DNA of 64,000 nucleotides, from contig JALIRH010000004.1 in the NCBI GenBank assembly GCA_023055505.1, positions 51,279,115 to 51,343,114 of the forward strand. The letters are read 5' to 3'. The notes under the pieces are model-generated. The model was given only the letters and a program-made list of their open reading frames with translations. It made no database searches and was not told the DNA's origin. Source of the stretch: Callipepla californica brunnescens (Eukaryota; Chordata; Aves; Galliformes; Odontophoridae). Positions 41,467 to 52,442 of the stretch are shown piece after piece. The translations under genes were made by a program, and so were the position numbers. Positions within the stretch are counted from its first letter, which is position 1; the number at the start of each line of letters is the position of its first letter.

Positions 41467-43059
41467 ATGTTGGGTGCTGTCAGCTACACTGCTGTCCAGC
41501 CGACAGCCGTTGGCATTCATCAGTTACATATTGCTGTCAGGCCGACAGCCATCGTGGTCCATCAGAACCAGAGAATGAGAGAATCAGGGATTAGGAGAAT
41601 CACAAATTCACAGGCATGGCAGCGGTGCCCCAGGGGAATGCTAGCTTTGTTGCCTTCCTTGAAGATCATGGGTGTTCTTTGTGTTTTTGTACTTCTGTTC
41701 TGGTTAATATGGAAGATCGAGAAAAAGTTCTGGGAGGATCAAGACAACAGTGATGAGGAGAGCTGCAGCAGGGAGGAGGAGCAAGAGCAGGAGGAGCAGC
41801 AGGAGCAGGAGGCTGAGGAGCAGGAGGAGAAGGAGGTGAAGGTCCAGGATGAGCAGAACGATAGTGTTGAGGTGGAGGAAGAGGAGGTAGAAAAGCTGCA
41901 GGAAGAAGATGAGGAGGAGAACGTGCAAGAGGAAGGAGTTCATCAGTCACGTTTCCTTCCAGAATCTTTTGGGCCAAACGAGGACCTTAAGGAACTTGGA
42001 GACAGTCTGCTGTACCTAGTGAATATCCTCATCGATATAGCTCAGAATGTTGTGTTAGATACATTCTTTCCAGTACCAGAGCAATCCTTTGTGGTGGGCA
42101 GTACCTACGAAGGCTGGGGTCTCCCTGTGGGGGAAACTGTCTTCCGCTTTCTTGTGTCCCTGAAACCCCGACGTGGGCACATTTTCCACCTGGAACTGGG
42201 CACCACACGGGAGCTGCCAATACAGAACTCCCGTATCCGTGTAGAGCTGAAATGCACGTGTGGGCAGGAGCAGGATCTGAAAATGCTGTGTTTCCTCCAC
42301 ACCTCTGCGGACGAGCTGAGAAATCAGCAACCCAGCCTCCTAGACACCCTCTGCAGTGGCCCCTACCTAGACGTGGAGAAGACTGCCCGCTGGTTCGGGG
42401 CGGTGTTCAAAAATGCCTGGAAATGCGTGCCTCTGTCAGCAGCATGCCGCTTGAATGCGGTGCACTACAAGCGCTCCTGCAGGTTTCAACTGACTCCTAT
42501 GATCCAAAGAACATTCTTGATCGATGTCATGTTTGGCGTACAGCAAGCCGATACTGACATCTTTCTGAGCAGCCAGGAGTCAGAGGCTGCTTATACACCC
42601 AGCACAGCCTGGCCGCAGACCTGTGCAGTGGCAGAGGCAAAGTTCTTCAAGCATATAGCCGCCCGTGCTGGGGAGGACAGTTTCCACCTGGGATGTCTGA
42701 AAGTGTGTGCCTACATCCTGGTGGGCTACAACTTTTCCACCCACGAGCTGAAGACAGTGCTCATGCACCTCCTGACTGCCATCCCTGTGGAATGCTGGAG
42801 TTGGAGGCACTTTGTGCAGCGGATGGAAGACATCTTGCACTACCTACAGTGCTGCGTGGTGGAGAAACGGCTGGACCACTTCCTCATAGGAAATGAGGCG
42901 GTGCCTGCAGAGATTATCTTGCCGTGGGAATTCCGAGTGTCCGTACCGCCCAGCCTGTTCCAGCGTGTGGCACGGGATCCAGACAGACATGAGCAGGCGC
43001 TGTATGAGACGGGGATGCTGCGAGATCGGTTCACAACTCTGCTGACAAGTGGGAAATGA
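41467..43059 (+). CDS. ITPRIP-like protein, copy E
   Basis: An intact 530-codon frame with the same architecture as copy A: membrane segment (residues 69-82), acidic coiled coil, GS motif and Mab-21 body. The N-terminal half is nearly identical to A-C (Trp for Arg before EDQDN, as in C; Val for Gly in NDSVEV), while the C-terminal half carries the sixteen or so replacements typical of D/E/F. It has no signal-peptide exon upstream, so any product must start at the leader ATG or at 41638/41668. Its 5' flank is the 330-bp unique segment, which must supply the promoter if the gene is active. Confidence 0.75.
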   Translation: MLGAVSYTAVQPTAVGIHQLHIAVRPTAIVVHQNQRMRESGIRRITNSQAWQRCPRGMLALLPSLKIMGVLCVFVLLFWLIWKIEKKFWEDQDNSDEESCSREEEQEQEEQQEQEAEEQEEKEVKVQDEQNDSVEVEEEEVEKLQEEDEEENVQEEGVHQSRFLPESFGPNEDLKELGDSLLYLVNILIDIAQNVVLDTFFPVPEQSFVVGSTYEGWGLPVGETVFRFLVSLKPRRGHIFHLELGTTRELPIQNSRIRVELKCTCGQEQDLKMLCFLHTSADELRNQQPSLLDTLCSGPYLDVEKTARWFGAVFKNAWKCVPLSAACRLNAVHYKRSCRFQLTPMIQRTFLIDVMFGVQQADTDIFLSSQESEAAYTPSTAWPQTCAVAEAKFFKHIAARAGEDSFHLGCLKVCAYILVGYNFSTHELKTVLMHLLTAIPVECWSWRHFVQRMEDILHYLQCCVVEKRLDHFLIGNEAVPAEIILPWEFRVSVPPSLFQRVARDPDRHEQALYETGMLRDRFTTLLTSGK

Positions 43060-43361
43060 CAGACTTCCACTTGTCCCACAGCCGAGCAAGGTGGACGTGG
43101 AGAAGACGCTCCTCAGTAATCATCCATCAAATGAGCTGTGCGTGTCTGAGTGCTGCAGAAGCCCAGGCTCCTATCTGCTTGCAGTCGGACTGCAGAATGC
43201 AGCCAATTTTTCCATGACGTGCAAATTGACTGGAGTCCTCCTCTCCTACTCCTGCAGCTTGGCAAAATCCTGTTAAAAGTGAGGCCACATGCTCTCCACA
43301 CACCCTTCACAAGAGAGTTTTCCAGTTTTATCCTTACTGTTATTTGTCTGTTTTTTGACTT

Positions 43362-43367
43362 AATAAA
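43362..43367 (+). promoter_or_regulatory. Poly(A) signal of copy E
   Basis: AATAAA about 300 bp after the stop, with the same flank as copy D. Confidence 0.7.
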
Positions 43368-43486
43368 TAATCTTCACCTCAACCCACAGGTTGCAGTGTT
43401 TTGGTTTCCATTCTCCCCCCATCCCCTGCGAGAGAGGGCATGAGCAAACGGCCGCGTGGTTCTGAGCTGCGTGCCAGCTCCAAAAA

Positions 43487-43820
43487 CAATGCTTCCTTTG
43501 GCATCCAACGGGGGCCCGAAGGATTTAGGTCAGGGCAGATCTGAGCAGAACACGCTTACACAAAGTTGTTATCAAGAGCTTGATAGCAGCCGGCACGGTC
43601 CTTCCATTCACAAAAGGGCTTTATTTTCTTACAGGGCTCTTTTTCTTAGCTCCTTTTGCCTGTCTGGGGGCTGCCCTGAGCTCATTTATGGTTTTGCCTC
43701 CTTGTACGGAGCATGCGCTCGTGTTTCACCCACAATGGATTTAACTGGGTGTTTGTACTCATTACGGCCATCGTTTTTGCACCTCAGGAATCTTCCCACT
43801 GAAACTGTTAACTAGTCCGC
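43487..43820. other. Second copy of the D/E/F-specific segment
   Basis: Same as 40690-41023, here between copy E and copy F. Confidence 0.55.
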
Positions 43821-44263
43821 TCTTTACTCCAGGCAAGGTACAACGGTTTCCCTCCATCTGGAATATTCCTGGGATGTTCAAGTGCGCAATCCTAAAACTT
43901 AGGCAGAAAGCTTCAAAGCTGTGCGCCCCGATCCTGGCAGTGCCAGAGTCACAGCTCACCGCGGTGTGCCTGCGCCAATCAAACACTGTGCCACGAGAGC
44001 CAGAATCCTCAGAGGAAGAAAACGCCTCCGGATGCAACACTGCCCTGAGAAGGCCCTGCGGCCGATCCCGAGCTGCACCAGCTCCTGCCGGCCCTGCAAG
44101 GGAACACTGCACCTCCGGCCTGGCCTCTGGGCCTTCCTGCGTCGGGGCACACAGCACTCTCATCAGCCGCCCCTAGGCCGGTGGCTGGGGCCTACAGGGC
44201 CCTTGGGATCCCTGGCGGAGCAGCCACTGGCTTCTGAGAGTTTCAGCGCTGTCCCATGGACAG

Positions 44264-45318
44264 ATGTTGGATGCTGTCAGCTACACTGCTGTCCAGCCGA
44301 CAGCCGTTGGCATTCATCAGTTACATATTGCTGTCAGGCCGACAGCCATCGTGGTCCATCAGAACCAGAGAATGAGAGAATCAGGGATTAGGAGAATCAC
44401 AAATTCACAGGCATGGCAGCGGTGCCCCAGGGGAATGCTAGCTTTGTTGCCTTCCTTGAAGATCATGGGTGTTCTTTGTGTTTTCGGACTTCTGTTCTGG
44501 TTAATATGGAAGATCGAGAAAAAGTTCAGGGAGGATCAAGACAACAGTGATGAGGAGAGCTGCAGCAGGGAGGAGGAGCAAGAGCAGGAGGAGCAGCAGG
44601 AGCAGGAGGCTGAGGAGCAGGAGGAGAAGGAGGTGAAGGTCCAGGATGAGCAGAACGATAGTGTTGAGGTGGAGGAAGAGGAGGTAGAAAAGCTGCAGGA
44701 AGAAGATGAGGAGGAGAACGTGCAAGAGGAAGGAGTTCATCAGTCACGTTTCCTTCCAGAATCTTTTGGGCCAAACGAGGACCTTAAAGAGCTCCCATAT
44801 TCGTTTAGAGCTGAAATGCACGTGTGGGCAGGAGCAGGATCTGAAAATGCTGTGTTTCCTCCACACCTCTGAGGACGAGCTGAGAAATCAGCAACCCAGC
44901 CTCCTAGACACCCTCTGCAGTGGCCCCTACCTAGATGTGGAGAAGACTGCCCGCTGGTTCGGGGCAGTGTTCAAAAATGCCTGGAAATGCGTGCCTCTGT
45001 CAGCAGCATGCCGCTTGAATGCGGTGCACTACAAGCGCTCCTGCAGGTTTCAACTGACTCCTATGATCCAAAGAACATTCTTGATCGATGTCATGTTTGG
45101 CATACAGCAAGCCGATACTGACATCTTTCTGAGCAGCCAGGAGTCAGAGGCTGCTTATACACCCAGCACAGCCTGGCCGCAGACCTGTGCAGTGGCAGAG
45201 GCAAAGTTCTTCAAGCATATAGCCGCCCGTGCTGGGGAGGACAGTTTCCACCTGGGATGTCTGAAAGTGTGTGCCTACATTCTGGTGGGCTACAACTTTT
45301 CCACCCACGAGCTGAAGA
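44264..45318 (+). pseudogene. ITPRIP-like copy F, internally deleted and 3'-truncated
   Basis: Open from the leader through the acidic region to EDLKEL. About 233 bp are then missing relative to copy E (equivalent to 41992-42224), which removes the GS motif and shifts the frame, giving a stop at 44872. The remaining Mab-21 sequence is open in another frame (about 44800-45318) and ends at STHELKT, where it breaks into unrelated GC-rich sequence. It also has its own changes (TSEDELR, GIQQADT). No poly(A) signal remains. Confidence 0.8.
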
Positions 45319-45900
45319 CGCATGAATGGCTCGCCTGAAGAAACCCTCTGCCCGTATCTCTTTCTCAAAGAAGAAGGGATAGGCTGCTGACTGCTCGACA
45401 GCCACAGGACCGGCAGCGTGTTGCAGAAGAGGTGACTGACTGATGTCCTCTCCCACCTCCTCCCTGACGCATTGGTGGAGGAGGTCACTGATGGTTATTC
45501 CTGCCAGGTCCATCGCTGCTCTTGCCGTTGCCCGGTGCGGTCTGGATTTCTGCCGCTAGGCGTCGCCGTGTTGCCGCGCGGGGCTCAGTTTGCTGTCATT
45601 CTGTACCCGCACTGCGGCGCTTTGGCGACGTCTGAAATCCTTCCTCTGAGGTGATGAGCATGTGCCCGAGGAGGTGTTTGATTCTAGCAGTATGTATGGC
45701 AGATAGAGTGTCTCAGGAAAACCCAATTTGACGTCGTATCCCACAATCTCTGCTGCAAACCCTGTTACAAGGATGACCATCACAAATATCTTCTGATTTC
45801 TTTCTTGGATTGTAAAGTTTTCTAGTTGCTAGAGCAGACTTGATGGAACTGCTGTGTTTTGTTAGTGTTGATGAATATAAAGGAAACTGTCTGCTTCTCC
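45319..45900. other. Unassigned GC-rich segment at the end of the array
   Basis: Follows the break in copy F. In + frames, VAEEVTD and, one base later, DVLSHLLPDALVEEVTDG are suggestive of a decayed coding sequence from about 45410 to 45655. I do not recognise the family. The right part, before the CR1, is AT-richer and unremarkable. Confidence 0.3.
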
Positions 45901-45904
45901 CGGC

Positions 45905-46060
45905 AGCTGGTGGAATCATAGAGTGGCTTAGGTTGGAAGGGACTTTAAATCCCATCCCTTTCCAACCTCTGCTTTGTGCTGGTTGCCCCCACCAGATCAG
46001 CCTGTCCAGGGCCATCCAGCCTGACCTTGGGCACCTGCTGGAATAAGACACCCTCAGCTC
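45905..46060 (-). mobile_element. CR1 LINE 3' fragment
   Basis: The start aatcatagagtggcttaggttggaagggact and the following ccatccagcctgaccttgg are the reverse complement of the conserved CR1 3' end, with the tail at the left. Confidence 0.8.
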
Positions 46061-46224
46061 TGGGGGGCAGCCCTCCATAAGGATGCTGGTCTCTGTAGGG
46101 GCACTCCATTCACTGCATGCAGTGAAGCTTGAGCAATAGCAGAAGTCTGGCCCAGGAATCACATCCCAGGTGAATCCTTCCCTGCCCAACTGGGGAACCA
46201 GCTGGCAGCTGGCACCGTCCCTAG

Positions 46225-46372
46225 CGCTGTTCAATAAGCGTTTAGATGAGGTGCTAAGGGATTTGATTTAGTAGCTTAGTGGGTAGGGATGGTGGTAGGA
46301 GGATGGTTGGACTAGATGATGTTGTAGGTCCTTTCCAACCTAATGTATCTACGAATCTATGAATCTATATCA
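46225..46372 (+). mobile_element. CR1 LINE 3' fragment, opposite orientation
   Basis: Ends ggttggactagatgatgttgtagg..tccaacc followed by aatctatgaatctat, the short octamer-like tail of CR1. Faces away from the preceding CR1. Confidence 0.8.
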
Positions 46373-49336
46373 TGATGTTTGGATCATACTGCGCAGGCCC
46401 TTGTTTTATTTTATTTTTTATTTCCATCCCTGCCCAAATCTCCCTCACTGTCATTTCACACTTCGTTTCAGAGTAGCTGCAAAGGTGGACACGGCAATTC
46501 CTCTGCTGCTCTCATCTTGACCCCGCAAGACCCAGTCTTGCACAGAGACAGAAGTCATCCTCCAAGGACTGCTGCCAGAAGAGATGCAGTCACTGACTCT
46601 TAAATCTTTTAGCAAAATGCACTTGGTTTGCGGCTCAGGGTCACCGCTGTGCTGTACAACACTCCCCCCTTGCGATTTCTCTTGCTAACAGCATGCTAAA
46701 GTGCAGCGTTTTTTTCCGGAGCTATCACATGGCATGCAACATTCCCCTTCTTAGCAGCACATATACTACCACTACGAAGGAGGTTTCCTCAGCGAGGATC
46801 GAACAACACTATTTGATATGTTCACACACATTTTGTTTTCACTTCCCTCTTTTTAGGAATAGGAATTCCTCTTTTCCTATTTATGATTCTGTTATCTGCT
46901 GCTTCAGGAACGTGGACAGACCTGAGCCCCACCACTGCCAGCACACACTGCACCTCCCCTCTGGATGCAGAGTACAGTGCAGAAATTCCAGAGCTGCTCG
47001 TGCACGTTTGCCATCATCTTGCATTAATCTGAGGTGCAGACGCAGAAGCCAGGGTGCTTCTTTAATTGAACGATGGCATCTTCGCTCACGCAGCTCATGG
47101 CTGGGCTCTGCAGAGACCACAGCTCAGCTGGAGCAGCTGATGCAGTGCTGGGGAGATGCTAATTCACTTCTTGTCCCAGTACAGCTGCACAAGCAAAGCA
47201 CCCATTGTGACGGGGCAAAAGCAAGGACAAGCAGGCATGGTTGTGCTGGCAGCCACCAGCTGCACTGTCAGGTCTGTCCCTGAGCCCAAACAGCTGGACC
47301 CAAAAAGGGAGATATGCACTAACATGGCCCACAGAAAACTGCATACCTAAAAAATCAGACTGCAAAATGTCTCATCTGTAATGGACTTCAACACGTGGAA
47401 AAGAAAGAGGCGTTGTTTTATTATTGTTTTCCTGATGTAATGCTCATCAGCGAACACTCAGGTGCTTGAGTACTGTGATCACTCTTACACGCAGGGTAAC
47501 CGTTCTAAAGAAGCACTGCTAATAACTGAAGAACAATGTATCCTCATTCAGCATTGGCTGCTCCTACTGATTGCTGCCCCAATTAAGTGCAACTCAACGT
47601 TCTGTTTGCAACACTTCAGTGCATCTGGGATGACATCTTCAACAAGAACAGAGTATGTTTTGATGTCAATTTCCTGCCACGGTTTCCTTGATATCTAATG
47701 TAGTCTGTGCATAGATTCCCACAAATACTTCAAAGAAAAAGAAGAAGGGCATCGACATGAGTAACAAAATGATACAGGAAGTTTCCTGAGTGTGTGCTCG
47801 GTTGTTAACAAATAAATCAGCCACAGAAACAGGTGACAGAATTATTGAACAACAAACTGGAAACAGTGAGACTTGTGTTCAAGCTCTGTCCCCCCTTCAG
47901 AAAAAGGTGAGGCTTGCAATGACGTGAGGGTGCTCAGGGTTGCTGGAGGTTCAAAAAGCAGTGAGAGATATCTGAGGAATAAAGTAAACCTGAATCCAAT
48001 TAAACAAAGCAAAAGTTTTTGGGTTCAGAAAGCTGCCTTTAAAAGCAACTGTCACCATAATACAAGAAATAAGACAAACTTAAAGGTCAAGTAAGCACTG
48101 AGACCAAGAACATATCAACAGCAGTTTTAGGACACCTTTCATCTAACTTCAGACAGTGATAGTGAGGGTGTCTGAGATGAACCACTTACGCACAGGTCTC
48201 CATTTATTGAGGTGATGAGACCACCAAAGCAAGATTTACCTGCCCTGCTTTAGAAAGCTAAAGGATTTAGGACAAGCTGAATTCTTTTTCATCTTCATTA
48301 GTATTACAGGGAATCCAAGGCACCAGCTCAGAGGAGCCTGCCCTATCCACGTCTACCTTTGGTCAGGTGGATCCTGGCTGTGGACAGTGAACTGTTAAGA
48401 TCAACATCAGACAGATCCTACCTGTGGACAATGAACTGGTAAGATCAACATCAGAACAAGGAACCTTCCAAGTCTGGAAGTGGGACAAAGAGAGCACACA
48501 TGAGAGGTTGTTTTTCCCATAGTAACCTCAGTACAGACAACACAGTATGTTTTTATGATAACAGTTAGATCCTCGTCACCCCATCCCACAGTTTTTGCTG
48601 GGTCATCTTCCTAACATGGATACCACCATAACATGCGGCTCGGATGCTGTCACCATTGTAACATGGCAAAGGAGAGTTGAATTTAGGCCATTACTACACT
48701 GACAGTTGTTTGCTTTTTCTGTTTAAAATACCCGAGGACAGTGAACCTCACTGCAACGTCAGTGTGCCAGAGCAGTTCAGATGAGGTCCGCAAAGACACT
48801 TTGATGCTTGAAAGCACACCACACACACACAAAAAAAAAACAACTCTCAACCCTTAAATGAATGTATGAGTGTATGAGCACTTTAGTAGAGCAGAGTAAA
48901 AACTGATCTGCAGAGCAACTGCTGAACACATAAAGGCAATCTTTCCAAACAGAGTCTCAGAAAACAAATCTCGGTGGATACAGAGACCAATTTCTTCCTC
49001 AAAATTTGAGTTATTTCCATCCTCGATCACTGGGGATCAAAGCTTTGTAACTCATTCGCTTTCAGTCAGGTGGGCCTCGTGTTTTTTTTCTCTCTTTTCC
49101 TGCTTTACTTCGGAACTCAGCAATTCACAAACAGAAGACTGGAACTCTGCTGCCTGTTTTCTTCCCGATCCCAGAACCCTGTTAGGACACGCAGGGAAAT
49201 GGCTGGATTTCTGTCTTAAGCCCGGGCCTGTCACTTCCTTGAAAAATAACCACAGCGAAGGAGAACGAGCGCGCCTCGCAGAGCTTCCTGGTGAGGAAAG
49301 GCAGAACGCAGCCTTCCTCCGCATCTCCAGGGCTAA
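46373..49336. other. Intergenic region
   Basis: No convincing exon, RNA gene or long repeat seen apart from the 44-bp tandem pair at 48371 and a short CA/A run near 48822-48840. The open frames are short and of intergenic composition. Confidence 0.5.
48371..48458. repeat. Two-copy 44-bp tandem repeat
   Basis: Two imperfect copies starting atcctggctgtggaca and atcctacctgtggaca, each continuing through aagatcaacatcag. Confidence 0.75.
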
Positions 49337-49361
49337 GGGGGGGGGGGGGGGGGGGGGGGGG
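49337..49361. repeat. 25-bp poly(G) run
   Basis: Uninterrupted G on the + strand about 660 bp upstream of the NAA30 start; prone to G-quadruplex formation and to length errors. Confidence 0.9.
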
Positions 49362-49399
49362 TGGCGTTTGTTTTAAACAAATGCTTCCCATTTAGCGAC

Positions 49400-50800
49400 G
49401 AGATCTGGTTGGGCTGACCAAAAAGCTAAGAGTAAAGGGAGCTGGAAGGCGAAGGGCAGCGAAAGGAGCGCTTAAAGGAGCGGCACAGCCCCCCCGGCCC
49501 AGGCTGACCCGCGGCCTCGGGCTGTCAAGTCCCGCCCGGGCCTGTGGTGAAGCCCGCCCCGCCGTCGCTAAGCTCAGCCGTCAAGGGAGGAAGAGTCGCA
49601 AAAGCTGACAGGAAACTTGGCTGCGCCTTACGACAGCGGCGGCCGCGCTTGGCGGCCGCTGGATGAGCGGGGAGTGGGAGCCGCGGCGCTGAGGAGACGC
49701 GGGGTGAGCGGCGGCGGCATTGGCGGGCGGGAGGGCCGCGGCGGCCGCCCGGGGCCCGCGAGGGACCGGGGAGGGGTCCCGGCGGCGGTCGGTCGGCGGG
49801 GGGAGCGGGACGGCAGGAAGAGGCGGCGGCGGGGCGGCGAGGCGGGGCCCGGGCACCGTCCGTGCCTTTGTTCGTGGCCCCCCCCTCTCGGCCGTGGCCC
49901 GTGAGGCCGCCGCCTCGGCCTCTTCCCCCCCCCCCCCTCCCCCTCGTCCGGTCTGACGCCTTCTTCCTCGGTGCGTTTGTGTCGGTCTCTCCCGTAGGAT
50001 ATGGCCGAGGTACCGCCGGGGCCTAGCAGCGTCCTCTCCCCGCAGGGGGACACGCTCTCCCCCTTCCCCGGAGGAGGAGGAGGAGGGGGGGGGGCCTGCT
50101 TCCTCCTCCTCCTCCTCCTGTTCCACCTCCTCCGCCGCCGCCGCCGCCTGCACCGGGGCCCAGGACGAGGAGGCCGAAGAGGAGGAGGAGGAGGAAGAGG
50201 AGGGACCCGCGGGCGGACGGGAGCAGCAGCGAGGAGGAGGAGGAGGAGGAGGAAGCAGCGACGGCGGCAAGGGGGGGCCGCAGCAGCAGCACCGCCTCCA
50301 CCACCACCACCATCACCCCCCGCACCACAACCACCAGCTCAACGGCCTCATCAGCCCCGAGCTGCGGCACCTGCGGGCCTCTCTCAAGAGCAAGATCCTG
50401 GGCTCGGAGGCAGGGGCAGCCCCCGAGGGGCTGGAGAACAAGCGAGCCAGCAAAACAATGGGCTCCGGACAGCAGCAGCAGCAGCCGTCACCCCCGGCTG
50501 CAGCACCGTGCTCGTCCCCCCTTCCCAACCACCTCCCTCCCCAGGGAAGGACTGCACCCTCTCCTCCTCCTTCTCCCGCAGCAGCAGCAACAGGGGACAG
50601 GAGCCAGCCTGCTGCCACAACTACGACTGCTGCTAAGACTGCAGCCCGCAACGGGCTGGCAGGAGGGACTGGCTTGGAGGAGGAAGAGCAGGAGGAGGGG
50701 GATGAAGGTGGGGAGGAGGAGGAGTCCCTGCTGCTGCTCTCTAGGTCCTTAGCAGCAGGCTGCAGTTTGAAAGGCTCGGGAACGGACTCTCAGCCCGAGG
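49400..50800. promoter_or_regulatory. CpG island promoter of NAA30
   Basis: Very GC-rich sequence with dense CG from about 49480 to 50640, spanning the presumed 5' UTR exon, first intron and most of the first coding exon. No TATA box is evident, as usual for a housekeeping gene. Confidence 0.7.
49600..49703 (+). other. NAA30: Probable NAA30 5' UTR exon
   Basis: A GT donor context (gcgggGTGAGC) at 49704 pairs with a pyrimidine-rich acceptor ending TAG at 49997, three bases before the ATG. The 5' end is not visible in the sequence. Confidence 0.4.
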
Positions 50801-50946
50801 AGGACCTAACGATACGATACGTCCGATACGAATCAGAGCTGCAGATGCCCGATATCATGAGACTGATCACCAAAGATCTGTCTGAACCCTACTCCATTTA
50901 CACATATAGGTATTTTATCCACAACTGGCCACAACTTTGCTTTTTG
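50001..50946 (+). CDS. NAA30: NAA30, first coding exon (NatC catalytic subunit)
   Basis: NAA30 is the catalytic subunit of NatC, which with NAA35 and NAA38 acetylates N-terminal Met followed by Leu, Ile, Phe, Trp or Lys on ribosome-bound chains. The ATG at 50001 gives [10 protein letters not shown], the conserved vertebrate N-terminus. Downstream, [19 protein letters not shown], a Gln/Pro/Ala-rich low-complexity stretch, an acidic stretch and the start of the GNAT domain ([20 protein letters not shown]) are all in another frame (frame of 50458), open from about 50002 to the donor GTAAGT at 50947. One base too many therefore lies between 50030 and about 50160, most likely in the G10 run at 50085-50094. 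The exon ends in phase 0 after [11 protein letters not shown]. Confidence 0.9.
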
Positions 50947-52408
50947 GTAAGTGCTGGGGGGGGGGGAGGGCAAGAATGGGGAGTGGTTTGAGGCTGGGGT
51001 GGAGGCATGATTAAAGGGCTGACATGTGGAAATGCTTCTAATATTCTTTTTACGGCTAAGAGGAAAGGGCCAGGCTTTTTGGGAAGTATGTGGCACTAAT
51101 GAATTCTTCTCACCTCGGCCTGTGTAAGCAAAGCTTCTGTCTGAAGTTCTTACGTTCATTAGTACATCTTTTTAGTGGTGGGGAAAGGGTTTGAACACGG
51201 GGCTGGGATCCAGGAATTCGAGGCTTCTAATCTTGGTGCTGACATTGACTTCTGTGACCTTTGGTAGCTCATTTTGTTATTCTGCCTCAGTTCCTAGGTT
51301 TGTATTTAAAAAAGAAAGTTCTTAGTCCATGGGTACCTTGTGAGTGCTTAGTAATTTTCGCACACTGGTTCTCAAACTGACTTCAGCATGACGGGCACGT
51401 GAATGTTGACATGTGTAGGGGCACTGCAGAAGGTTTTGTAGACTTTTTGGTCTGTTTGCTTACCTTGAAAAATTCCAGTACAACTGTATCGCTTTTCAGG
51501 TGTGGCAGTGTGTGCAGCATACAGGAAGTCTCATTTTGTTCAAGTCGTCTTGCAGTACTAATGATACCCTGACTGCTGTATTCTTCCTACTGCCCTATCA
51601 AAAAAAAAAAATTGTTTCAGTTGTTACCCAGACTCTCTAAATATTTAGCACTTCTTGTGGAAAGAGAACTACGAGACCTTTTTGGAAGGTGCATCTCAGC
51701 TGGCAAGCATGCTGTCAGGATAGTAATCCATGCACAGGTATATGAAACTGAGCATAGATTGGCCTGAGGGGTACATATGCACACGGGGGGCTTAGCTGTG
51801 TTTGGTTTACACACTGGAAATCTCTGTAAAACAGTGTTTTTGGGAGCATGTAGTGCTTCCTTGTTCGAGTAAATGATGAATTCTTTTCTCAATATTTCAA
51901 TCAAGGCAGAACACTGCTCTGGAAGAAATGATATAACCAGAGCCAAGACACCTTTCGATTCGAGGGTATCTCTGTCCAATTTTAATTGGATATGAGTACG
52001 GAAGGTGAAGCTAATGCAATCCATCTGGCCTTAGACGTACTAAATGTTCTTGGTTTAGGGTCTGGTGTAATTTATAGTGGGATTTATATGATTTATAGGA
52101 GGGTTTTCAGAAATGTGCCTCTTGCAGCCCTGAAAAGGGGAATACAGTAGGCTTGTTTACAGGAGGTTGACCAGAGCGTTACCACCTGGAACAACATAAA
52201 AACAAGAAAGCATTTGAAAACATTCCTCAGTCTCTGGTTGGACTGATCAGAGCAGAGTGGTAACTTTTCAAGCGTTGTGCCTGCACTTAGCTGTGTGTGT
52301 GAGTGATTTCCCTCATCTGGAAAAGAAATGCTTGTGTACTACAAATATCTGTACCTGCAGCATCAGGTGTGCCTTCAGCACCACCAGCACAATGTTTTAG
52401 ACTTAGGA

Positions 52409-52442
<34 letters not shown>

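Larger units (their letters stand above)
39442..42238. repeat. 2797-bp tandem unit, first (copy D to middle of copy E)
   Basis: Positions 39455, 40353 and 40659 recur at 42252, 43150 and 43456, an exact 2797-bp shift with almost no differences. The unit runs from mid-gene to mid-gene, as expected of unequal exchange between adjacent copies. Confidence 0.85.
42239..44807. repeat. 2797-bp tandem unit, second (middle of copy E to copy F), with deletion
   Basis: Continues the same period; 41467 recurs at 44264. It is about 230 bp short because of the internal deletion in copy F. Confidence 0.8.

Noticed and set aside
45905..46372. CR1 pair as a hairpin-forming functional inverted repeat
   Set aside because: Two common CR1 3' ends in opposite orientation with diverged overlap; independent insertions are enough.
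49581..50270. Minus-strand 229-codon Pro/Ala/Ser ORF across the NAA30 promoter
   Set aside because: Antisense of GC-rich promoter and low-complexity coding sequence.
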